From Chamaea fasciata (taxonomy: Eukaryota > Chordata > Aves > Passeriformes > Sylviidae), in contig JARCOQ010000002.1 of assembly GCA_029207755.1 (NCBI GenBank), positions 12,167,156-12,231,155 of the forward strand: a stretch of 64,000 nt of DNA. Direction: 5' to 3'. The notes under the pieces are model-generated. The model was not told where the DNA came from. It made no database searches and saw only the letters and a list, made by a program, of their open reading frames with translations. The translations under genes were made by a program, and so were the position numbers. Positions 56,151-64,000 of this stretch are shown in pieces; within the stretch, counting starts at the first letter, position 1; each line of letters opens with the position of its first letter.

Positions 56151-59129
56151 TAGCCATGTAAGTTTTTTATTCTGGAAGAACAGGACTTGAACAATGCAGT
56201 TTCTCCAGATGAAGTAAATGATAACTGGAACTACATAACAATTAAATATACAACTCAATGCTTCCCCTGAAGGAGGGAGAATAATTCTCTGAGATTTTTA
56301 GTATGCTAGCTAAATGTCACTCTTTGTGAAATAATCAAAAGCATACCAACCTGACCCATTTCACTAAAATAACTTTCCTAATTACAAGAATAAAGCACAA
56401 AACAGACCTGATCCAAAAGAAGGGCTTACTGAGATACCTCATGTACTTTGTAGATTCTATTTCAAACATCCAGTATGAAGGATGATTTTCCACTGAATGT
56501 AAAATATTAAGATCAAAATTGAAATAGGAAATAATATTCACAGGAGACCATGTTATCCAGCTACTCTCAGAAGTCCCAATTGTCCACTTTTACTAGGTTA
56601 TTACTATGTCACAGTGAAAAATCTCAACAAGATTACAAAGAATAGAAGGAATATAGCGATGGCATCCCTTGTCTTTATTTGCAGAGAAAGTGAAGATATT
56701 TTCCCATATTCTGTATATAGAAATGTTCACTGTAGCCATTGAGATCCTAGAGACTGAAGCCAAGATACTGAAGCAAGTAGGAAGAATCTTTTTTTGTTAG
56801 TTTAAGTTTTATAATCTGTAGGATATGCTATCTTTTCTTTTTTTTTTTCTTTTTTCTTTTTCCTTTTAACTTTTTTTTAATTGAAATGTGTCCTTCAAAT
56901 ACTGAAACTTATTTATTAATAAATTTAACAGCAGAATTGACACCAAGAACTTTCATATCTAGAAGTGAGATGTATAAAAAACATCCAATACTGAAACAAC
57001 ATTTACACAGGCTCCTTGCTTTCCAGAGTACACCATCAGATTATCCAGGAGATTGCAAATTATTTTACCATAAAAGCATTATAAGCCAATTTTCGAAGCA
57101 GATTGAAAAACAAACAAAAAAAAAAGTCAAGAAACAACCTACAGAGACTTGTCATTACAGCAGCAAAGAAATAAAAAGTATTTCTGAACAGTGACAGGAT
57201 CTGTGATGCTGCATAAGCCTTTGTTACTCATTGTCATTGCCTGATGTGGTACATTCAGAGTAAAGGTGATAATTTTTTAGTACTATGATGATATGCATCA
57301 GCTGACACTGTCCAAGTAAATATTCTACATCCCTGGAAGTCAGTAGCAAAAACTCAAAGGGTATTCTGTATGTGCCTAACTTTTGAAGTAGTAAATTAGT
57401 GATTTCTTCTGTGACTGTACTTATCTGGGTAGCCCTCATTAAAGTCACAGTTGACTTTTGCTATTCCTGTTTTTCCAAAAGTGTCAGTTATTGGTTTTTT
57501 TTCAGTGGGAATAAATTATTTTCTGACATCCCCCAGAGATGTCATACAAGAAGAGAGCCTTTGTTTCCACAGAATTTTTTGCATCTCTGCGAAGTGATCC
57601 CATATGTCCACATATATGAACTGTTTTCTCCTTAGTTTTCCTTCATCCACTCTTATTAATGTTCATAATAAGAAGTACAACTTGGAGCCACTGGCTTTGA
57701 AGTTTGCAACCAATATTGAGATCTAAAAATTCTTCTTTTATAATGTCTGGTGTTTCTGTGTATGAATGTTAACAAGTAATCACTGAGGTTTTTTCTTCCT
57801 TTCTCTTAAGTCAACTTAACATATTCTTAAAGAAATGTCAGAGAAAAGAAATTTTAGGACCAAACTGTAGAATAATAGTTGCTTTTCATGGTCTTGATGT
57901 CTTCCTGACAGATTAAGTCTAGTTGGGCATGAGTGTAACTTTTCAGTCATTAGCTTTGAAATTATACTTACATGACAACTACATCAATTTTGCCATCCCT
58001 TCATGTGTTAACAGGGTTGTAGAAGAAATTGTGATTAAAATGATTGCTCAGATTTAAGAGAAATTATGACAGGAATTTCTAAGGTTTTGGATAACACCAA
58101 TCTCCCTTGAAATTGGCTTTGTTATGCACATAAATTTAACACATCTTTACTCACAGTCTTTCATCAATGTTCATTAGTCCAGACACAGGTCTGCACGGGT
58201 ATGGTTATCTAAATCAAGGCTACATCCATCCTACGTCATGTAAAGACAGAAATCACCTATAGTGGAGGCTGCATTGCTAGTTTTTAGCCGTCTTGGAATG
58301 GAATTCTGAGCAGAATGGGATTAGAGTTCTCATTCTGTTACCACGGAAAATTTGGATCTCAGGTTAGGTATATAAAAAGTCTGCACAGTGATATGGAAAT
58401 ACAGCAGAGACAGAAATCCCTTAAAAATGTATATCTAAATCACCATCTCTGGATCCTTGAAAGATTTTTCATTTCTATTATCATCATTGCCATTTTTCAG
58501 TATCTTAATCACACAAAGTCAGAGTGTCTTGCAGGAGTGGTTTTAAGCAACAGTACCAAAAAAAATTAGACTCTTTTTGCTCACCTTGGGAAGGTTACTT
58601 AAATTTTCCAGCTGATTCTGTAGGCAGATATTCTACATACCTGGGAATTATTATCTGATTGAGAATTACATTTTCCCTTTTATTAAGGGGATAATTGAAA
58701 AAAAAATACAGTGCTGAATTTCCTCATCTATCTGAATGCTACATCATTAGAATTTTTAAAAACCCTTCAGATATTAAAGGAAAACTGAGTGTACTCTATT
58801 TGATTTTTAACTTCCTTCACCTGTGAAAGAAACACATGGTAGAAAAGATGAAGTACTGCTTAGTCAGATTTCAGTCTAATTTCAAGAATGTCTTGTGAAG
58901 AGTACAACTTTAGCAGTGACATTCCTATAGTATGCTTAATACCTCTCTTCTCAGCTCACTTGATCAGGATGCCCTCTCCATCTCGTCTCCACTCCAGTTT
59001 TACTTGGGAACTAAAACCAGCCATTGGAATGAAATTCTTAACTGTAATATTAAATTAAATGTAATATTTTTCACTGCAACCATTGAAGCTGATACTTAGA
59101 TGTCAGAGATGTCCAGCCCTTGCACTTTT
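56151..59129. other. Unique AT-rich stretch
   Basis: I see no gene or recognised element. T-rich runs occur at 56835-56880. Frames of 60-102 codons have no protein-like features that I recognise. Confidence 0.55.
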
Positions 59130-60120
59130 AATAATGTGATTTCATCTGAGGAGGGGAGATTTTCTCAAACCTTTGTCTGTCAGTGAAAAAGCCTAAACCC
59201 TTGTGCCTGACCAGGCTGTCAGTGTCCTATTGTGGGGACCCTGTTCTAAACAGTCCCGCTGGATCAGAGCTGAATTGTTCAGGATCATATACAAAACCAA
59301 AAATCCTTCTCCTGGTTGTCTAGACCTTTAACTGGTCTATCAGCTCCCCAGGAAAGGTGCAGGGCACACAAGAAGAGCATAAGAGACACCCCCTCCCTGG
59401 CCTCCAGAGGCGAGTATGTTCCCTGCTGCCAGCAACTGGGAGTGCCCTTGAAAGACCCACACTTAATAGTTTATGTAATAACACTCTATTTAATATAAAA
59501 TTGTGACAGGTTAAGGTTCAGAGATTTCCTGTGATAGTATCAGGCTGCAAAAAATGCATCCAAAGCAATAAATATCCAAGCTGTAATTCCTAGCAAAAGC
59601 TGGCTCCAGATAGTGACACAGCACACATAGACTATGTCTCTTGGGCCTCCCTGTGGGGGAAAGAAGACAGGTTCAGTCCATTGACTGGTCCCAGAAGCTA
59701 AGAGGGAGTCTTCTCTAACTTCTCCCTGTTTTAAATTACTATTAACTGTTTTTGCATTTAGGTGGATCTTGAGTGACTCTAACCAGACGTCATACACTTT
59801 CAGTGTGGGCAGCCACACCTTGGAGGTAGGTGAGGTCCCTGTTACATCTGAGGCATGTGTTTGTGATCTCACCACAGCAGCTGGTTCAAGAGCAAGAAAT
59901 CTTTTCTCTGCCTTGCTTGTCAGGCACTATGTGCTTTATCAGCTGCAAGGTACCACTGAGTGCCCTCTCTTGCAGGGATTTTGACAGAGCCTGGCCACAA
60001 TATCTCCACTCCACTCTGTGCTCTGTTAATTCTCCCTAAGCATGTGTTTTGGGGGAACTCAGGCATGCTGACCCCATGACATCCAGGGAGTAACAACTGC
60101 ATTTCATCCTAAAATTTCCA
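59130..60120. other. Unassigned block, possibly an ERV remnant
   Basis: Composition is less AT-biased than the flanks, and parts look familiar as multicopy sequence, but I cannot name a family. On the minus strand it holds a 111-codon frame ending in a hydrophobic segment, a splice acceptor-like site and an ATTAAA about 50 bases after the stop. On the plus strand there are frames of 60-71 codons. It could be the envelope end plus LTR of an old provirus, or the last exon of a host gene. Confidence 0.4.
59540..59650 (-). CDS. Candidate terminal exon or ERV envelope end, 36 codons (unidentified)
   Basis: On the minus strand a near-ideal acceptor, TTCTTTCCCCCACAG, ends at 59651. It is followed by 36 open codons and a TGA. 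The translation starts GGPRDIVYVCC and contains a hydrophobic run (QLLLGITAWIFIALDAFFAA) up to the stop, like a C-terminal membrane anchor. An ATTAAA lies in the 3' flank near 59490. The frame is also open upstream of the acceptor to 59875, so splicing is not required. A retroviral transmembrane anchor would look the same, so host origin is not established. Confidence 0.25.
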   Translation of the reverse strand, partial: GGPRDIVYVCCVTIWSQLLLGITAWIFIALDAFFAA

Positions 60121-60427
60121 TGCTGTTATATCTTCTGTTAGAGTGTGAATAGGACTTCCCAGTTTTCTCTAATTGTACCACCAAAGGCCTTTTCCCACAG
60201 ATGTTAAATAACATCCTCAACCAAAGCAAACTTGCTGTTAACTGTGCAGATAGATTTAGATTAAGCAAAATCTGAAAAGTCCTGAAAAGTTTTTTGAAAG
60301 GAGTGCTAAATGAGACACTGAAATGCTGGTTATAGCTATAAAAACATAGCTATTCAGTTCTTAGATAAGTAAAATACCTTTATAAAATAAGTTGCATGTT
60401 TTACTACATTCAAACTGTTTACAATAG

Positions 60428-60712
60428 AATTATGGAATCACAGAATACAATGAGTTAGAAGGAACCTACAAGGATCCTCAAAGTCTAGCTCAAGAGTCAC
60501 ACCATGTGCCTAAGAGCACTGTCCAAATGCTTCTTGGGTATTTCCCTGGGGAGCCTGTTCCAGTGCCCAGTCACCCTCTGTGTGAAGAACCTTTTCCTAA
60601 TATGCAACCCAAACCTCCCATGACAGAAATTCTGGCCATTTCCTCAGCACCTGTCTCTGGTCACCAGAGAAAGCAGGAGATCAGTGCTGGCTGCCCCTCT
60701 TCCTCTCTGATA
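60428..60712 (-). mobile_element. CR1-lineage 3' end, antisense
   Basis: In the plus direction: ATGGAATCACAGAATACAAT, GTTAGAAGGAACCTACAAGG, ATCCTCAAAGTCTAGCTC, CACACCATGTGCCTAAGAGC, GGGGAGCCTGTTCCAGTGCC and TGAAGAACCTTTTCCTAATA. This is the antisense of a CR1 tail of another subfamily (the GAGCCTGTTCCAGTGCCC type) than those at 22.7 and 32.2 kb. It is 5'-truncated and non-coding. Confidence 0.9.
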
Positions 60713-61324
60713 TATTTAGAATATTTGGTATGAGTGTTAGTTTGGTCCAAAATACTTAACTATTGGTAGTCTATGGTTTGAATAGAATAACACAGGTAGG
60801 TTACAAAATATGGTTTAAGAAGAGATTAATTGGTTAATGACATTTTCTCAGGCAGGATCCTGCATTTATTTCCAATTGAGTTAACTTGCTGGTGTGAGGT
60901 GTAATATACAACTTGGAAGAAAACAGAAGCAATATTTTTTTTTTTCCTCTTAAAGAGATAAGACCATCACTGTCTTATCACTGAGGACTGTTACCTTAAA
61001 ATTAAGCACTAAAAGAGCAAATATTGACTATTGATATTTATGATGTGAAATAAACTGCTTCAATTGGGAAACTGTAAATAGACAAACATTCAATTTTTAG
61101 GAACACGGTTCCATGTGGAGGAAAAAAGTACTCTAAGTATGTGGAGAAGCTCTATTGTACATTTATTTGCTAACTTCACAACAGGGATTAAGTTCCTGTT
61201 CTTTCCAGTATAGAGTGTTAAAAGAGTAGCATTAAATGTTCTCTCTACAGAGGTATTTACAAGCATATTTTAACTACTTAGTAGAAAATGAAATTAGGTA
61301 TGTAGCTACGATATGCATATGTGC

Positions 61325-61327
<3 letters not shown>
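60713..61327. other. Unique AT-rich stretch
   Basis: I see no gene or recognised element. A T-run lies at about 60935-60945. Confidence 0.55.

Positions 61328-61368
<41 letters not shown>
61328..61368. repeat. Poly-T tract, 41 bases
   Basis: Uninterrupted T41 on the plus strand. It could be the A tail of a minus-strand retroposed sequence, but the bases to its right show no recognisable transcript. Confidence 0.94.
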
Positions 61369-61372
<4 letters not shown>

Positions 61373-61554
61373 GGGAGAGGAAGGGAAAAACAGAATATCC
61401 AGACAACAAAATGATGTAAGACTTAAAAAAGTCTCTTCATGAAGTGAGGCTTCAAGGGCTGAGTCGTTTTAACTCCTTTAAAATAAAACTGTGCTTGATC
61501 ATAGTCTAAAAGTGCCTGCAGCAATAGAAAGATATGTGATACTATTAGAGCCCT

Positions 61555-61656
61555 AAATGTTTCAGACAAAAGCATTAAAAAAATGCTGGAAGCTAAGGCT
61601 TTTCTTAAATGTTTAAGACAAAAGTATTAAAAAATGCTGGAAGCTAACGCTTTTCT
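61555..61656. repeat. Tandem duplication, 52-base unit, two copies
   Basis: Unit 1 is 61555-61606 and unit 2 is 61607-61656. Both contain AAATGTTT.AGACAAAAG, then TATT- or CATT-AAAAA-ATGCTGGAAGCTAA, then GCTTTTCT. They differ by about four substitutions and two single-base gaps. In unit 1 AGCATT and AATGCT form a small inverted repeat around the A-run. Confidence 0.9.
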
Positions 61657-61710
61657 AAGTCCTAATTATTAAAAGTTATTTTACTGTTAACCATTTTTAC
61701 TGTTAAGCAT

Positions 61711-61795
61711 TTCTTCTGGTTTCAGCTGGGGTAGAGTTCATTTTCTTCACAGTGGCTGGTATGGGGCCGTGTTTTGTGTTTGTGTAATATTTTCA
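61711..61795 (+). mobile_element. LTR start fragment (family of the 18.7 kb provirus)
   Basis: TTCTGGTTTCAGCTGGGGTA, then GAGTTCATTTTCTTCACAGT and GGCTGGTATGGGGCCGTGTT, matches the first 80 or so bases of the LTRs at 18742 (+) and 50130 (-). The similarity fades after about 61795. The rest of the LTR is missing. Confidence 0.7.
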
Positions 61796-64000
61796 GTAAT
61801 TTTCAATAATTTCAAGTGAAACAATTAAAAATGCTTACCAAGGGCTGTGTCACTTACTTAAGAGAGTCTCTCAGCTACAGCCAAGCACTCCCCGTAGGTT
61901 TTCATGCCCACATGACTTACTCTCACAGTGGCCTTTGTATTTAGTCAGGAAGAATCTCATGATTTCCAGACATCCTAGAAAAGTCTTTCAGTGGAGGAAC
62001 CCAAAACCCTACATGCAAAGATTTGGTCACAGGCTGTACACCCAACTGACAGAAAAAGAAAATATTTGTGTCTCTTAGGAATTTCCTTCGTAGATTCATC
62101 TTGCAGGAGGTGAATGTGTCTTACCCCACACGGTAGCAGACTTGGTGTCCTCTCACATTTTTCATGTGTCTGGGTTGCAATTATAGGCAATGAATCCTTT
62201 AGGTGATGTTAGGAAAACTCCTATACTCTTTTAGGATAACTCCTTTCTTCTGTTCTCAGTTCGTATTTTTTTTTTTTTCTCTTCCATGCCATCCCTCATT
62301 ACTCCTAGAGTAATTCAGAAACTGCTATGGTTTTTTTACTTACTCGGGAAACATTTTTAAAAAAATCTTGCCCTGTATTACTGACTCCTGTTACTTTTTT
62401 TGAAGATGCTGCTTCTCCAGAATATAACATTTTTCTTAATTTGACTAAACACTTAGCAAAATATAAACCTACTGGAGAAAAATGTTCTCATCCCTTTCTC
62501 AGGAAACAATGGGTACATCTAAGGGTAGGACTTTAATTCACTGAACTTTTATATCACATATCTGTTATATAAATTAGCAGCTTGGTGTAGAGGTTATTAA
62601 AAATCGCTCCTAATCAGGTTGTCATAATCAGATACCAACTGACACCAGGTTGAAGGTAGTGAACCAAGGGTTATTTGAGACCTGCTTCTTACCCATCTGA
62701 AAGTTTTACACTTAGGACCTTAATTTACCTTAAAATCCCTCCTAAATTTTCTCTATTTTAAATTTGATTGGTTAATTGATTTTTTCTCTCTGGTTCCCAG
62801 TTCAAATAACTTCAGAAAACAATCAGTTGGCCTGATAAAATATCCCTGTTCAGCTGAATTGAGTCATTCCTTTGGCATTGCTGAGAGTATTGGCTTATTA
62901 TTTCTATGTTCTACTTCTCTTAGTTGTAGAACAAGACCAGCTAATTATGATATATATTTGGTGGACATAAAAGCCACATTTGCTAATAATTGATTTTGCT
63001 ATTGCTTGAAGGTGAAGTAAAGGACTTCTTTTTTTTTTTTTTTTTTAATTCAGTCAGGGTTTTTTTACCAGTCACTGATTTTTTTTTCAATATATTTCAT
63101 AGGTAGAATAATAAGTTCCCTTAGTGTAAAGAGAAGAAATAACATTAATCAGACCTACTTTTTAATATAGTTGCAACAGGAAGGCAACATGAGAAATACA
63201 TCCTTATAATAAGGCACACAAAAGTAATTTTCAGAACAATTTTTCATTATCTATGTGGCTTAAACAAATACAGTATAAATCCAGCAATCACTGAGAAATT
63301 AGAATAGTAGGTTGTTTTATTGGTATATACAATAATATAAATTAAGAGCCTGTCAAAGCTCTTGAAAGAGCTTAGTGAGTTACAATATAAAATGGTAATA
63401 AAAATAGATTTTAAAGTTGAACAAAACAAACTCGCAAATGTGAAAGAAATAATAAACTAGAACAAAGAAATGTATCTATCAATACACTATGAGATAACAA
63501 ATACTTATGTCTTTACCTCAACTCAGATTTAGTAGATACTTTATCTAATTAGGAATTCTGAGTAAATAAATACTTTTCAGGAAAAAAAAAAGATATTTCA
63601 TTTAAATGGACTTTTATTTCAATATAAGAATATAGCTTTCTACTTGGATTTGAGTAGATTTACAGAGTTGTCAACTGTAGATCTACAGAGTGATTAGGAA
63701 TCATAGAGAACAGGGATTTTTGGTGGTGAGAAGCAGAAAATGGGGAAGGTGAGAGAGAAAATTGGTTTTGTTTTGGTTACTTAATAAATTTTACTGCACA
63801 AAATTGTATTCCTGGATGTTTTATTCCCCAATAAAATATTTCAAAGACTGCGTCAAGCAATAAAAAACCCCAGAACATAAAGCGTTAAAAGCTGATTTTC
63901 TTGTGCAGATTCATTATTATTTTAAATTTAATAATTCAATTATTCAGTAATCACTCAGACTGTAGGAGTGAACAGAGGCCTACTACACTCATTTTGTGTT
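61796..64000. other. Unique AT-rich stretch to the window end
   Basis: No gene or mobile element is supported. T-runs occur at about 62266-62278 and 63028-63046. Frames are 71 codons or fewer and unrecognised. Confidence 0.5.

Noticed and set aside
1..64000. A novel defence, CRISPR, operon-like or other new system
   Set aside because: No spaced direct-repeat array, gene cluster or bacterial-type signal is present; all strong signals are explained by avian retroelements and simple repeats.

Overview
The window is nuclear DNA from a bird, most likely a songbird (passerine). The evidence is the repeat content: several CR1 LINE 3' ends in both orientations, a short interspersed element whose head resembles tRNA-Ile and whose tail resembles CR1, and several long terminal repeats (LTRs) of endogenous retroviruses resembling passerine ERVL and ERVK families. 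I had no repeat library, so family names come from memory and are given as 'like'. The background is AT-rich, with many mononucleotide and short tandem repeats, stop codons in all frames, and no operon, ribosome-binding-site or prokaryotic signal.

No complete gene is recognisable. The window reads as intergenic or deep intronic DNA. Most open frames are short chance frames, or lie inside LTRs and simple repeats. Two short stretches look more like exons than the rest: a symmetric 126-base block at 37049-37174 (+) with good splice signals, and a possible terminal exon at 59540-59650 (-) that could equally be a retroviral remnant. Neither is identified.

Layout. 1-10 kb: mostly unique AT-rich DNA with two CR1 fragments and a solo LTR (2662-3038) with a perfect 6-base target duplication. 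10.1-16.2 kb: a retroviral cluster of three LTRs in minus orientation, one nested inside an older LTR-like element; two have perfect 5-base target duplications and one has a duplication with a single mismatch. 18.7-21.1 kb: an internally deleted ERVL-like provirus with a 5' LTR, decayed primer-binding site, decayed leader and gag region, and a truncated 3' LTR. 22.7-23.2 kb: the best-preserved sense CR1 tail. 27.7-28.4 kb: an LTR next to an old CR1 scrap. 28.4-49.3 kb: mostly unique sequence with one antisense CR1 (32.2-32.6 kb), the candidate exon at 37 kb and long A- or T-rich simple repeats. 49.3-50.1 kb: a tRNA-derived SINE and an LTR with a duplicated TATA region. 53.6-64 kb: older CR1 tails, one split by a large (AAT)n microsatellite, an unassigned block at 59.1-60.1 kb, an LTR fragment and a 52-base tandem duplication.

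The window holds no visible cellular pathway. Its content is a record of retroelement insertion, nesting, LTR-LTR recombination and microsatellite growth. I found no convincing new biological system.
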